From NCBI GenBank assembly GCA_036394995.1, contig DASWED010000065.1:15552-79551 (forward strand): a stretch of DNA of 64,000 nt. Reading direction: 5' to 3'. The translations under genes were made by a program, and so were the position numbers. The DNA comes from DASWED01 sp036394995 (GTDB lineage Bacteria; Actinomycetota; UBA4738; JACQTL01). A model generated the notes under the pieces. It was given only the letters and a program-made list of their open reading frames with translations. It searched no databases and was not told the origin of the DNA. How positions within the stretch are numbered: the stretch's first letter is position 1; the number at the start of each line of letters is the position of its first letter. Shown here one piece after another: positions 8,188 to 17,508 of this stretch.

Positions 8188-8823
8188 TCACCCCTCGAGG
8201 CAGCGGTACGCGACGAGCTCGAGCCCGGAGACGGAGTACCGGCGCTCCTCCAGCTCGGCCCCGCCCCGGGACAGGCCCTCCCGCGCGGCCGGGGTGATCA
8301 GGATCTCACCGCACTCGGCCAGGTCCTCGCCGAGCTTCGAGGCCAGGTTCATCTCCTCGCCCCACGCGTCGTCGTCGCCCACCAGCAGCAGGTCGCCGTA
8401 CCCAACCCCGATAGAGACGCCGACCTCCTCCTCCGCCGGGAGGGCCTCGTTCGCGGCGCCGACGTCGTGCTGAATGGCACGGGCCGCCGCCACGGCCCGG
8501 TCCGGCCCGTCGAACACCGCGAACACGTTGTCGGCCTCCCGCCGGAGGATCCGCCCGCCCTCCCGTTCGATGCTCGGCCGCATCAGTCGCTCCAGGCGTT
8601 CCAGGAGGGCCAGGAAGTGCACGATGCCCTTCTCCCGGACCGTTCGCGAGAACCCGCAGGTGTCGACCACGACGACGGCGGCCGTGCGCCGGAACCGCTC
8701 GTCCACCTCGGCCAGGACGCGCTCCCGCCGCTGGGGGTGCTCGTTGTAGTCGAGCAGGTGCGCCTGGAGCTCCTCGCGGGTGGGCATCCGTTCGGCGGCA
8801 GGACGTTCGGGATCGACGGCCAT
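8188..8823 (-). CDS. Class III adenylate/guanylate cyclase-type protein
   Basis: The 211-residue protein contains one class III nucleotide cyclase domain. VVVVDTCGFSRTV carries the first metal-binding Asp, IVHFLALLERLERLMRPSIEREGG is the dimer helix region, and RREADNVFAVFDGPDRAVAAA covers the base-recognition and second metal region, followed by IGVGYGDLLLVGDDDAWGEEMNLASKLGE, the conserved G-x-N-x-A-S/A-K/R block. No HAMP, PAS or membrane part is present, so it is a soluble single-domain enzyme or a degenerate regulatory homologue. ATG 8823 was chosen because sequence upstream becomes Arg/Pro-rich and non-homologous. The neighbour 107 bp downstream of its start is a membrane protein read in the same direction. 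Confidence 0.75.
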   Translation of the reverse strand: MAVDPERPAAERMPTREELQAHLLDYNEHPQRRERVLAEVDERFRRTAAVVVVDTCGFSRTVREKGIVHFLALLERLERLMRPSIEREGGRILRREADNVFAVFDGPDRAVAAARAIQHDVGAANEALPAEEEVGVSIGVGYGDLLLVGDDDAWGEEMNLASKLGEDLAECGEILITPAAREGLSRGGAELEERRYSVSGLELVAYRCLEG

Positions 8824-8929
8824 CCACCGATTCTCCCCCGACCTCTGCGGTTGCGCAGTGGTTCGGGTGGGAGGCTGCGCACGGCCCCTCCGCGGACGAC
8901 CGGTCAGCTCCGCTGCGTCCGGCTCCCGT

Positions 8930-10276
8930 TCACGGTGGGAGGCGGTCGGAGCGGTCGCGGGCCCCCTCCTCGGGCGGGGTGGGGGACGCCTGCCCCGCGC
9001 GATGCCGTCCGCTCGGGGAGATGGACCGCTCACTCTCCGCATCCGAGGGCGTGGGCTCGTCCGGGGGCATCAGGTAGGCGGCCAGCCAGGTCGTGAGCGG
9101 GACGCACGCGATCAGGCCGACGCTCCCCACGAGGGCCCGGACCACCTCGACCGCGATCGCCTCGCTGTTGAGAACGAGTGACGGCGGCTGTGCGGAGATC
9201 AGAAACACCAGGAGCAGGGGCAGGGAGGCTCCCGCGTAGGCGAGCACCAGCGTGTTCACGATCGAGGCGACATGGTCCCTCCCGATCCGGAGTCCCGATC
9301 GGTAGATCGCCCGTCTGGACATCGTCGGGTTGGCCCGGCGGAGCTCCTCGACCGCGGCCGCCTGGGTGACCGACATGTCGTCCATCGCGCCCAGCGCCCC
9401 GATGATGATGCCTGCCAGGAGGAGGCCGACGAGGTCGACGTTCGCCGCTCCGAGCTGCACGACGAAGGCCTCCTCCGAGCCCAGTCCCGTGAAGTCGGCG
9501 AACCGGACCCAGATGGTGCCCAGGAGCGCCGTGACCCCGAGCGCACCGACGGTTCCGAGGAGCGCCACGGTGGTCACCTTGCCGAACCCCTGCGCGAGGT
9601 ACAGCGCCAGGAACGCGATCGCACAGGAGGCCACGAGCGACACGAGCACTGGACTGTGCCCGTTGATGATCGACGGGAGCATGAACCGCAGCAGGAAGAA
9701 GAACGACGCGGCGAGCCCGATCAGCGCGCCGAGGCCTCGCAGGCGCCCCAGGAGCACCACAGCCAGGGCGAACAGGCCGGCGAGCCACCAGAGGGAGGGA
9801 AGCCTGGCGTGGTCCAGGTAGCTGTACAGCGCCGGGCCCTGGGATCCCCCGCCACCGCCACCGCCGCCGCCGAGCTGGATCCGCACGACGAGGATGCGGT
9901 CGCCCACCGCGAAATGGGTCCCCGCGACGGGCGTGGGGAACTGGATGGTCGTGGTCCGCCCCTCGTCCGGGCCCGCGAGCAGCCTGGCCCGGAGTGTCAC
10001 GCACTGGGCGGGTTGCGAGGGATCCGTGCCCGGACACGTCTCGCTCGAAGCCGACGTGACGGTCGCCTGGTAGGCGTTCTTGAAGTAGTCGAGCCCCGGG
10101 ACCTTCGTGAGCGTGGCCTTCGCCGGCCACAACACCACGAGGCCGACGACGGTGAGGAGCGCGAGCGCGATCACGATGCTGGTGAGCACCCGACCCGGCC
10201 CACCCCCGACGCTCCATCCCGGGAGGCGCCGGCGCCGGCGCTTCGTCGCTCCCCAGAACTCCGGATCCTCGGTCAC
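8930..10276 (-). CDS. YibE/F-like multipass membrane protein
   Basis: A 448-residue protein with an N-terminal membrane helix (about 30-50), an extracytoplasmic beta-rich domain, and seven or so helices from about 165 to 400, ending in a hydrophilic tail. The architecture and the segment GALGAMDDMSVTQAAAVEELRRANP match the YibE/F family, often annotated as exporters of unknown substrate. A glycine run of nine residues encoded near 9853-9876 links the outside domain to the first helix of the bundle. GTG 10276 starts the frame. Nothing in the flanking genes fixes its role. Confidence 0.82.
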   Translation of the reverse strand: MTEDPEFWGATKRRRRRLPGWSVGGGPGRVLTSIVIALALLTVVGLVVLWPAKATLTKVPGLDYFKNAYQATVTSASSETCPGTDPSQPAQCVTLRARLLAGPDEGRTTTIQFPTPVAGTHFAVGDRILVVRIQLGGGGGGGGGSQGPALYSYLDHARLPSLWWLAGLFALAVVLLGRLRGLGALIGLAASFFFLLRFMLPSIINGHSPVLVSLVASCAIAFLALYLAQGFGKVTTVALLGTVGALGVTALLGTIWVRFADFTGLGSEEAFVVQLGAANVDLVGLLLAGIIIGALGAMDDMSVTQAAAVEELRRANPTMSRRAIYRSGLRIGRDHVASIVNTLVLAYAGASLPLLLVFLISAQPPSLVLNSEAIAVEVVRALVGSVGLIACVPLTTWLAAYLMPPDEPTPSDAESERSISPSGRHRAGQASPTPPEEGARDRSDRLPP

Positions 10277-10379
10277 GGCGTGACCACGCTAGCGTTCCCC
10301 GAGCCAGAGGAGCAACGTTCGGGGCCCCCGTGACGCGGGAGCGGGGGTGTCCTGGCGGGAACTGTGCGCGGGCCTCCGC

Positions 10380-11219
10380 TCAGCCGAACCGGCGGGCCGG
10401 GCGGGCGGCGGCCACCGAGGCGGTGAGCACGCCGAACCCCGTCGCCTCGACCTCCACCGTGGCCCCCCGGTCCAGGCAGGGAACCGGGTTCTCGTCGCAC
10501 CGGAGGGACACCGCGCCGGCCAGGATGACGTCGCCGGGCCACACGTCCTGGGCCTTCGAGATCCCGGCCAGCATCTCCGGGAACGACCACCCCACGCCCA
10601 CCACCCTGCCGTGCGCCCGCGGCGCGCCGTCCACCCGGAGCTCCAGCTCGAGTGCGAGGAGCTCGGAGGCCTCGTCGGCCGTGACGACCACCGGGCCCAG
10701 CGAGGTGGCGAAGTCCCGGGACCTTGCCGGGCCACCGCCCGCGGCCCGTTCCCGCCGCTCCTCGTCGCGGGCCACCCACCCGATGGCCAGCGTGTAGCCG
10801 AAGATGGCCTTGGCGGCCTCACCCACCGACAGCTCCCGGCCCCACCGGCCCACGATGCAGGCCAGCTTGGCCTCCACGTCCAGCTCCCGGACGAACGGGG
10901 GCGGCTCGATGGCAGTCCCGGTGCCCACCACCGAGCGGTGGTTGCCGGTCCGGTACACCCGGTTGTCGCCGAAGTCGCGGAGCGAGGTCGGGAGGAGCGG
11001 GGCCTCCAGGCGCGCGGCCGGCACCGCGAATTCCACGGCATCGTCGCGCTGGACGGCGTCCCGGGCGGCGTCCAGGACCGTGCCCCGGGCTCCCACCAGG
11101 GTCTCCATGGTCGCTGGGAACACCGGGTGTCCGACGGCGTCGGCCAGGTCGATGACCCGCTCTCCGGCCATCGCCCCGAGCCTCCGGCTGCCCTTCCGGT
11201 CGAACGTGGCGAGCTTCAA
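10380..11219 (-). CDS. Fumarylacetoacetate hydrolase (FAH) family protein
   Basis: This 279-residue protein belongs to the FAH superfamily, whose members cleave C-C bonds or isomerise diketo acids using a divalent metal. It has an N-terminal small domain (to about 70) followed by the FAH catalytic fold with RDFGDNRVYRTGN, FVRELDVEAKLACIVGR (metal-ligand Glu region) and LGPVVVTAD. The gene may complete homogentisate breakdown with the dioxygenase at 6864, or act on other aromatic ring-cleavage products. The frame begins at TTG 11219; there is no Shine-Dalgarno, but TAGGCT on the minus strand 12 bases upstream would give an almost leaderless transcript. Confidence 0.83.
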   Translation of the reverse strand: MKLATFDRKGSRRLGAMAGERVIDLADAVGHPVFPATMETLVGARGTVLDAARDAVQRDDAVEFAVPAARLEAPLLPTSLRDFGDNRVYRTGNHRSVVGTGTAIEPPPFVRELDVEAKLACIVGRWGRELSVGEAAKAIFGYTLAIGWVARDEERRERAAGGGPARSRDFATSLGPVVVTADEASELLALELELRVDGAPRAHGRVVGVGWSFPEMLAGISKAQDVWPGDVILAGAVSLRCDENPVPCLDRGATVEVEATGFGVLTASVAAARPARRFG

Positions 11220-11304
11220 GGGAGGCCGAGCCTACACCCGGAAAACGCCGATTCCTCGCAAGCTCACACGGATGGTGCCGGGCCGCCCCGGCCCGACTCC
11301 CGGG

Positions 11305-13026
11305 TCAGGACGTCTTGCCCAGCAGGGCCGGCAGGACCGACCCCGGAAGGGCCGCCAGCAGCACCTCGTCGTCCCGCGCGGCCGGCTCCAGCTTCGTCGG
11401 GTCCTTCCCCGCGTCGGACTTCGTGAGGGTCTGGAAGCTCTTCGACAGCTGCTCCAGGTCGTATCCGTTGTTCACCATCTCGGCCCCGTCGACGAACGAC
11501 CATCCCGGTCGGATCCGCGCCACCACCGGCGAGTGATCCTTCGTGGGGAACCGTTCGGCCATGAGGGGCTCGAGGACCTGGACCTTGATCGGGTACGCGC
11601 CGCTCACGTCGGTCCCCGCGGAGTGGCCGTGGTCCGCCGTGATCAGCAGGACCCAGTTCCCCCTGCCCACCCGGCGGTCCAGGAAGTCGATGAACGGCGG
11701 GAGCAGCTCGTCCTGGGCCTTGACGCAGTCCCCCTCCTCCAGGCTGGAGGCGTTGAACAGGTGCCCGACCTCGTCGATGAGCTTGAAGTTGATGAAGAAC
11801 AGGTCGGTCCCGTCGTGGTGGCCGAAGCCCTCCCGGGTCATGACCTCCTCGATGGCCCGCTCCATGTACGGGAGGCGGGCCGGCGTGTCGAACCCGCCCT
11901 TCAGGCTGACGATGTCGTGACCCCGCCACTTCCCGTCCTTCGTCCCGTCGAAGTCGTCGGCGACATGGAAGTACGTGGAGATGTCCGGGAGGTCGTTCAC
12001 GTACTCGGGGAACCGGTAGGACTCGGCCTGGACCTCGGACAGGCCCCAGGAGATGCCCTCGGCGCCCTCGTCCCCGCCCCGCTCCCTCAGGACCACGACC
12101 TGGTCGTTCCTGGGGTCGAACTGCTTCCCCTTGCCCATCATCCCGAGGTGCCAGTTCAGCGTGCCGAACGTCCCCACCTGCACCCGGTCGCCCAGGTCCG
12201 TCTTGTACAGATCCGCGAACCCGGGCAGCAGCATGGTCTTCGGGCCGGGGGTCCACGGATCCCCGATCTGGCCATCGCGGAACCGGATCACGTTGTCGAG
12301 GATCCCGTGCCGCCGCGGGAACGCCCCCGTGCCCATCGTCGCGTGGACGGGCGCGGTGCTCGAGGGCGCGGAGCCGACGTCGGCGTGAGTGTAGGCGACG
12401 CCCTCGTGCATCAGGCGCTGCAGGTTCGGCCAGTACTTCGGCCACAGCCCGAGGACGTACGTCCCGCCGGCATCCCACACGAGCGTGACGACGAGCTTCG
12501 GCTTCGGTGCCTTGGGGTCGAAGATCTCCTCCATGGCCTGGCCGTCGGGGGCATCGAAATCGGGGTACCCGGCCAGCCTGGCCAGGGTGGGCGCCTGGTC
12601 GGCGGACGTCACCCGGCGCCCGACCAGTCCCCGGGCCGGGATGATGCCGGGCCCGTACCACACCATCGGGATGTTCGCCGTGTAGGGCCACGCCGTCGAG
12701 TGGCTGATCCCGCCGTCGAAGTAGTTGAACCCGAGGGGGATGGTCACGATGTCGCCCGACATCCCCGGGAAGTAGCCGTTGTAGACCCGCTCAAGGACGT
12801 CACGCGGCACGAGCCCGGCGATGCGCCGGAGCTCCGGCGAGAGCGTGCTGGGCCCGGGTGCCGGCGACAGGGCGGTGGCCGTGGTCTGGGGCGCGCGCGT
12901 CCTCCCCGGGGGTGACCCCCCCGTGCACGCAGCCAGGTACGCGGCGAGCGGCGCAGCGGCCGCTCCCCTCAGGAACGCGCGGCGGGAGATCGTCGGTTCG
13001 CGGCGGGAATGATCGTGATGGTGCAC
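11305..13026 (-). CDS. Tat-exported lipoprotein, type I phosphodiesterase / alkaline phosphatase-like
   Basis: A 573-residue alkaline-phosphatase superfamily hydrolase. The N-terminus reads SRRAFLRGAAAAPLAAYLAAC, a twin-arginine signal ending in a lipobox, so the folded enzyme should be anchored outside the membrane. The catalytic core has LVVTLVWDAGG (metal Asp), SSTAPVHATMGTGAFPRRHGI (nucleophile Ser/Thr), DLFFINFKLIDEVGH (Asp and His ligands) and LLITADHGH (Asp-His-Gly-His). This pattern fits nucleotide pyrophosphatases/phosphodiesterases and related phosphonopyruvate or phosphomonoester hydrolases. GTG 13026 with GGAAAGGG six bases before it is preferred over starts further upstream. It is read divergently from the P5C dehydrogenase. 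Confidence 0.85.
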   Translation of the reverse strand: MHHHDHSRREPTISRRAFLRGAAAAPLAAYLAACTGGSPPGRTRAPQTTATALSPAPGPSTLSPELRRIAGLVPRDVLERVYNGYFPGMSGDIVTIPLGFNYFDGGISHSTAWPYTANIPMVWYGPGIIPARGLVGRRVTSADQAPTLARLAGYPDFDAPDGQAMEEIFDPKAPKPKLVVTLVWDAGGTYVLGLWPKYWPNLQRLMHEGVAYTHADVGSAPSSTAPVHATMGTGAFPRRHGILDNVIRFRDGQIGDPWTPGPKTMLLPGFADLYKTDLGDRVQVGTFGTLNWHLGMMGKGKQFDPRNDQVVVLRERGGDEGAEGISWGLSEVQAESYRFPEYVNDLPDISTYFHVADDFDGTKDGKWRGHDIVSLKGGFDTPARLPYMERAIEEVMTREGFGHHDGTDLFFINFKLIDEVGHLFNASSLEEGDCVKAQDELLPPFIDFLDRRVGRGNWVLLITADHGHSAGTDVSGAYPIKVQVLEPLMAERFPTKDHSPVVARIRPGWSFVDGAEMVNNGYDLEQLSKSFQTLTKSDAGKDPTKLEPAARDDEVLLAALPGSVLPALLGKTS

Positions 13027-13073
13027 GAAGGCCCTTTCCAGGCGGTCGGGGAGCCCGTGGCTGCCCCACACGC

Positions 13074-13079
13074 ATTGTA
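13074..13079 (-). promoter_or_regulatory. -10 box TACAAT for the Tat phosphodiesterase
   Basis: TACAAT on the minus strand lies 47 bases before the GTG start at 13026, a good match to the housekeeping -10 consensus. No clear -35 is seen at the usual spacing. Confidence 0.4.
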
Positions 13080-13190
13080 GCGACCAGGCATCCACCGGGG
13101 CAGCCCCCAATTTCCGCCGTCCGGCCGGTCCGGACACCCGGCCGTTCCCGGTTGGGCCGGGCGGCCCGAGGGGACCGATCCGGCCTCGGC

Positions 13191-13196
13191 TACCAT
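13191..13196 (+). promoter_or_regulatory. -10 box TACCAT for the P5C dehydrogenase operon
   Basis: TACCAT stands 35 bases before ATG 13232, so a start site near 13203 would leave a short leader containing GAGGGAGG. The upstream GC-rich stretch shows no recognisable -35. Confidence 0.4.
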
Positions 13197-13231
13197 TGAT
13201 CCGACCGGGTGACGAGGGAGGCGATCTTCCG

Positions 13232-14800
13232 ATGGCGCAGACGGGTTTCCGCATCACGTACGCGACGATGTCGGCCGACAACGAGGAGCTCCATCGGCGG
13301 TACGAGGAGGCCGTGGAGCGGGCCAGGGGGTGGCTCGGCCAGGAGCACCCCTTCTACGTGGACGGCGAGGAGCGGTGGGGGAGCGGGTTCCACGAGCAGC
13401 GCTCGCCGATCGACTCGGAGATCGTGGTGGGGCGGTTCGCCCAGGGCACGAAGCAGGACGCGAAGGACGCCATCGCCGCCGCCAGAGCGTTCTTCCCGAC
13501 GTGGTCGGGAACCCCATGGCAGGAGCGAGTGGCGATCATGCGGCGGGCCGCGGACATCATCTCGGAGCGGGTGTTCGACTACTCGGCCCTGATGGCGATC
13601 GAGGTCGGGAAGAACCGCCTCGAGGCCATGGGCGACGTCCAGGAGACGGCCGACCTCATCTCGTACTACTGCGACGCGATGGAGCGGAACGACGGGTTCT
13701 CCAAGCCCATGGGCCGCCTGTCCGACGCCGAACACAACCAGGACGTCCTGCGGCCTTACGGGGTGTGGGCCGTGATCAGCCCGTTCAACTTCCCGATGGC
13801 GCTCGCCGGAGGACCGGCGGGGGCGGCCCTGGTCACCGGCAACTGCGTGATCCTGAAGCCGGCCAGCGCCACCGCGTTCACGGCGCACAAGCTGTACGAG
13901 GCGCTGCGGGACGCGGGCGTCCCGTCCGGCGCGTTCCACCTGCTCACGGGACCGGGCTCGCAGGTGGGCCAGGAGCTCCAGGACAACCGGGACGTCGACG
14001 GCCTCACGTTCACCGGCTCGTACGACGTCGGGATGGGAATCTACCGGGGCTTCGCGAAGGATTACCCGAAGCCGGCCATCTGCGAGATGGGCGGCAAGAA
14101 CCCGGCCATCGTGAGCGCGAAGGCCGACCTCGACAAGGCCACCGACGGCGTCGTGCGGAGCGCGTTCGGGTTCGGCGGGCAGAAGTGCTCCGCCACCTCG
14201 CGGGTGTACGTGCAGCGCGAGGTGTACGACGCCTTCGTCCGGCTGCTGAAGGAGAAGGTCGAGCGGATCAAGGTCGGCGACCCGCTGGTGAAGGAGAACT
14301 GGCTGGGCCCGATCATCAACGAGGACGCCGTGGCCACGTTCGAGGAGGCCGCCCAGGAGGCCCGGAAGAACGGAACGATCGTCACGGGCGGCTCGCGCCT
14401 GGAGGAGGGCGACCTCGGGCGGGGGACGTTCGTGCAGCCGACCGTGGCCGAGGTCCCGCTGGACAACTGGATCTGGAAGCGCGAGCTCTTCGTGCCGTTC
14501 GTGGCGGTGGGTCCGATCGACTCGCTGGACCAGGCCTTCGAGCTGGCGAACAAGACGGAATACGGGCTGACCGCGGGCTTCTTCAGCGAGGACAAGGTCG
14601 AGGTCGACCGGTTCCTGGACACGATCCAGGCCGGCGTTGTGTACGTGAACCGCCGGGCCGGCGCCACCACCGGTGCGTGGCCGGGCTACCAGCCGTTCGG
14701 CGGCTGGAAGGGGAGCGGCACCAGCGGGAAGGCCGGCGGCGGCGACTACTACGTGCAGCAGTACATGCGCGAGCAGTCCCGCACGGTGATCACCGAGTGA
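13232..14800 (+). CDS. 1-pyrroline-5-carboxylate dehydrogenase (aldehyde dehydrogenase family)
   Basis: This 522-residue aldehyde dehydrogenase most resembles the RocA/PruA group, which oxidises glutamate semialdehyde to glutamate with NAD+. It shows AVISPFNFPMALAGG and VILKPASATAFTAHKLYEAL (NAD-binding), FTGSYDVGM (cofactor glycine loop), EMGGKNPAIVSAKADLDKA (general-base Glu), and FGGQKCSATSRVY with catalytic Cys319. The C-terminus has QPFGGWKGSGTSGKAGG, common in P5C dehydrogenases. ATG 13232 with GAGGGAGG about ten bases upstream was chosen over TTG 13196. Its stop overlaps the next start (GTGA), so it heads a tight catabolic operon and likely takes the product of the proline dehydrogenase at 4362. 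Confidence 0.88.
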   Translation: MAQTGFRITYATMSADNEELHRRYEEAVERARGWLGQEHPFYVDGEERWGSGFHEQRSPIDSEIVVGRFAQGTKQDAKDAIAAARAFFPTWSGTPWQERVAIMRRAADIISERVFDYSALMAIEVGKNRLEAMGDVQETADLISYYCDAMERNDGFSKPMGRLSDAEHNQDVLRPYGVWAVISPFNFPMALAGGPAGAALVTGNCVILKPASATAFTAHKLYEALRDAGVPSGAFHLLTGPGSQVGQELQDNRDVDGLTFTGSYDVGMGIYRGFAKDYPKPAICEMGGKNPAIVSAKADLDKATDGVVRSAFGFGGQKCSATSRVYVQREVYDAFVRLLKEKVERIKVGDPLVKENWLGPIINEDAVATFEEAAQEARKNGTIVTGGSRLEEGDLGRGTFVQPTVAEVPLDNWIWKRELFVPFVAVGPIDSLDQAFELANKTEYGLTAGFFSEDKVEVDRFLDTIQAGVVYVNRRAGATTGAWPGYQPFGGWKGSGTSGKAGGGDYYVQQYMREQSRTVITE

Positions 14801-16146
14801 GCTCGCCGGCGTCCTGGTCCTGGGAGGAGCTGGCCGCGGTCGTCGAACCGCGGCTGGTCACGCCTTCGTTGCCGGGGCCCCGGGCCCGGGAGGTCATCGA
14901 GCGGGACGCGCTCGTGACCTCGCCCTCGTTGCCTCGCGCGTACCCCCTGGTGCCGGCCCGGGGGGCGGGCTCGGTGGTGGAGGACGTCGACGGGAACCGG
15001 TTCCTGGACTTCAACGCCGGGATCGCCGTGTGCTCCACCGGGCACTCCCACCCGGCGGTGGTGGAGGCCATCAAGCGGCAGGCCGACCAGCTGCTCCATT
15101 ACTCCGGGACGGACTTCTACCTCCCCGTCTACTCGGACGTGTGCGCGCGGCTGGATTCGCTGACGACCGTGGGCGGGCCGGCGCGCTCGTTCCTCACGAA
15201 CTCCGGCACCGAGGCCGTGGAGGCCGCCATCAAGCTGGCCCGGCACAAGACCGGCCGGCAGTACGTGGTGGCGTTCCTGGGCGCGTTCCACGGCCGCTCC
15301 TACGGGAGCGTGTCGCTCACGGCTTCGAAGTCCCTGTACCGGGCCACGTTCGGGCCGCTCCTGCCGGGAATCATCCACGCGCCCTATGCGAACGCGTTCC
15401 AGCCGCACAAGACCGGCGCGGCCGCGTTCGAGCTGGACGGCCTCGACTACCTGGAGGACGTGGTGTTCCGGCGGCTGGCCAAGCCGGAGGAGATCGCCGC
15501 TGTGGTCCTGGAGCCGATCCAGGGTGAGGGCGGGTACGTGGTGCCGCCCCGGGAGTGGGTGGCCGGGCTGCGGTCGCTGTGCGACGAGCACGGCATCCTG
15601 CTGGTGGCCGACGAGGTCCAGTCCGGCATGGGGCGGACCGGGCGGATGTGGGCCATGGAGCAGTTCGACGTGGTCCCCGACATCGTGCTGGCCGGCAAGG
15701 GCGTCGCCAGCGGGATGCCCCTCGGTGCCATGATCGCCCGGGAGGACCTCATGACGTGGACCACCGGGATGCACGGGTCCACGTACGGGGGGAACCCGCT
15801 GGCCTGCGCGGCGGCGCTGGTGACGTTCGACCTCGTCGAAGCGGAGCTGGCGGCGAACGCCGAGAAGATCGGGGGGCGGCTGCTGGACGGGCTGCGCGCG
15901 ATGGCGGCTCGGTCGGGGCTCATCGAGGAGGTCCGGGGGCTGGGGTTGATGATCGGGATCGAGTTCGCCGACCACGACACCGCCGCCGCGGTGGAGGACG
16001 CGTGCTTCCGCCGGGGCCTCCTGGTCCTGGGGGCGGGGGACAGCGCCCTGCGGATGTCGCCGCCGCTGGTGCTCCGGGAGGACCAGGCCGAGGTGGGCCT
16101 GCGCATCTTCGAGGAGGCGCTGGACGAGGTCGCGGCCTCGGGATGA
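14797..16146 (+). CDS. Class III aminotransferase (4-aminobutyrate / acetylornithine type)
   Basis: This 449-residue PLP enzyme belongs to the ornithine/GABA aminotransferase family. DVDGNRFLDFNAGIAV, NSGTEAVEAAIKLARH, FLGAFHGRSYGSVSLT, EPIQGEGGYVVPP and LLVADEVQSGMGRTG are all family motifs; DIVLAGKGVASGMPLG holds the Schiff-base Lys301. The two-step context (P5C dehydrogenase before, CoA-transferase after) suggests it deaminates an amino acid to a semialdehyde or keto acid, possibly GABA, but the substrate cannot be read from sequence. GTG 14797 overlaps the previous stop, and its own stop overlaps the VOC start (ATGA). Confidence 0.88.
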   Translation: MSSPASWSWEELAAVVEPRLVTPSLPGPRAREVIERDALVTSPSLPRAYPLVPARGAGSVVEDVDGNRFLDFNAGIAVCSTGHSHPAVVEAIKRQADQLLHYSGTDFYLPVYSDVCARLDSLTTVGGPARSFLTNSGTEAVEAAIKLARHKTGRQYVVAFLGAFHGRSYGSVSLTASKSLYRATFGPLLPGIIHAPYANAFQPHKTGAAAFELDGLDYLEDVVFRRLAKPEEIAAVVLEPIQGEGGYVVPPREWVAGLRSLCDEHGILLVADEVQSGMGRTGRMWAMEQFDVVPDIVLAGKGVASGMPLGAMIAREDLMTWTTGMHGSTYGGNPLACAAALVTFDLVEAELAANAEKIGGRLLDGLRAMAARSGLIEEVRGLGLMIGIEFADHDTAAAVEDACFRRGLLVLGAGDSALRMSPPLVLREDQAEVGLRIFEEALDEVAASG

Positions 16147-16499
16147 CCTCGTTCGTCAAGAACCTCACCGTGGACTGCGAGGACGCGCTCGCCGTGGCCC
16201 GGTTCTGGGCCGCTGCCCTGGGCTCGAACGTGGACGAGGAGTCGACGCCCGAGAAGGCCTACGTCGAGGCCGCGGGGTGGGGCGGGCCGAACATCTGGTT
16301 CCGGGGGCGGCGGGGCCCGAAGACCGCGCCGAACCGGCTGCACCTCGACCTCCGTTCGATGACCACGATGGAGGAGGAGGTCGCGCGGCTGGTCGGGCTG
16401 GGGGCCGCGGTGGTGGAGCGGTTCGAAGACATCGTGGTCATGCAGGACCCGGAGGGCAACGAGTTCTGCGTGGAGCCCGGTCTGGGGGACGGGGTGTGA
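16143..16499 (+). CDS. VOC/glyoxalase-fold protein
   Basis: A 118-residue single-unit vicinal-oxygen-chelate protein. It begins FVKNLTVDCEDALAVARFWAAALG, contains NRLHLDLRS and ends with DIVVMQDPEGNEFCVEPG, the DPxGNxF/E close of glyoxalase-like folds. The metal positions are incomplete compared with glyoxalase I, so it may bind rather than convert a small molecule. It sits inside the catabolic operon by ATGA and GTGA overlaps on both sides, so it is translated with the aminotransferase and CoA-transferase. Confidence 0.78.
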   Translation: MTSFVKNLTVDCEDALAVARFWAAALGSNVDEESTPEKAYVEAAGWGGPNIWFRGRRGPKTAPNRLHLDLRSMTTMEEEVARLVGLGAAVVERFEDIVVMQDPEGNEFCVEPGLGDGV

Positions 16500-17431
16500 C
16501 GGTGTCGGGCGCGTCGAAGGTGGTGTCCATGCGGGAGGCCGTGGCCTCGCTGGTTCACGACGGCGACACCGTGGCCATCGAGGGGTTCACCCACCTGATC
16601 TGCTTCGCGGCCGGCCACGAGATCATCCGCCAGAGCCGGCGCGACCTGACGCTGTGCCGGATGACGCCGGACGTGATCTACGATCAGATGATCGGGGCCG
16701 GCGTGGCCTCGAAGCTGGTGTTCTCGTGGCTGGGGAACCCGGGGGTGGGTTCGCTGCACGCGATCCGCCGGCGCATCGAGGGCGTGGACGGCCCGGCGCC
16801 GCTCGAGATCGAGGAGTAGTCGCACTTCGGGATGGTGTGCCGGTACACGGCCGGCGCGTCGCGCCTGCCGTTCTTCCCGCTCCGTTCGTACGAGCATTCG
16901 GACCTGCCGGTGGCGAACCCCCGGATCGTCCCGGTGGCGTCGCCCTACGACCCTTCGGACGTGGTCTACGCTGTGCCGCCCCTGAACCCCGACGTGACGA
17001 TCGTGCACACCCAGCGGGCGGACGCCGAGGGCAACACCCAGATCTGGGGGTTGTTGGGATGCCAGAAGGAGGCCGCGTTCGCGGCGGAGCGGGTCATCGT
17101 GGTGTGCGAGGAGCTGGTGGACCAGTCCGTGATCCGTTCGGACCCCAATCGAACGGTGATCCCCGGGCTGATCGTGGACGCGGTGGTGGTGCAGCCCGGC
17201 GCGTGCCACCCGAGCTATGCCCAGGGCCACTACGACCGCGACAACCAGTTCTACCTGGCCTGGGACGCGGTGGCCCGAGACCCGGAGAACCTGGAACGGT
17301 GGCTGGCCGAGTGGGTGTTCGATCTGGCGGACCACGACGAGTACCTCGCCAAGCTCGGCGACCGCTGGCCCGAGCTCCAGCAGATCGGCAACGCCCCCAG
17401 CGGCGAAGTCAACTACGGTCGATACGCCTGA
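16496..17431 (+). pseudogene. CoA-transferase subunit A interrupted by in-frame TAG
   Basis: Read through, this is a full-length (about 311 codons) CoA-transferase alpha subunit. It starts MREAVASLVHDGDTVAIEGFTH, continues with LEIEE, then TAG at 16817-16819, and resumes in the same frame at SHFGMVCRYTAGASRLPFFPLRSY through NPDVTIVHTQRADAEGNTQIWG and VVCEELVDQSVI. Homologues should have Tyr or Trp where the amber stands, so one base change explains it. Known enzymes of this family need a beta subunit with the catalytic Glu, usually encoded next; here a VapBC module follows instead and no beta subunit is visible. The locus therefore looks decayed, unless the TAG is a sequencing error. The start at GTG 16496 overlaps the VOC gene; GTG 16502 is possible. 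Confidence 0.75.
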
Positions 17432-17492
17432 TCTTGGGTCCTCGCCGTCGGAGGGACGCGACTGCCTCGGGCCGCCGATCCGTCGCAATGTA

Positions 17493-17507
17493 GTAGTATG
17501 CAACTAC
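17493..17507. promoter_or_regulatory. Inverted-repeat operator before the vapBC genes
   Basis: GTAGTATGCAACTAC has arms GTAGT/ACTAC around TGCA and ends one base before the antitoxin ATG. Type II antitoxins commonly bind such palindromes over their own promoter, so autoregulation is likely. The overlap with the start codon implies a very short or leaderless mRNA. Confidence 0.5.
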
Positions 17508-17508
17508 G

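Noticed and set aside
9853..9876. GCC/ACC triplet run as a microsatellite
   Set aside because: It encodes a glycine linker within the YibE/F-like protein; no further repeat structure is present.
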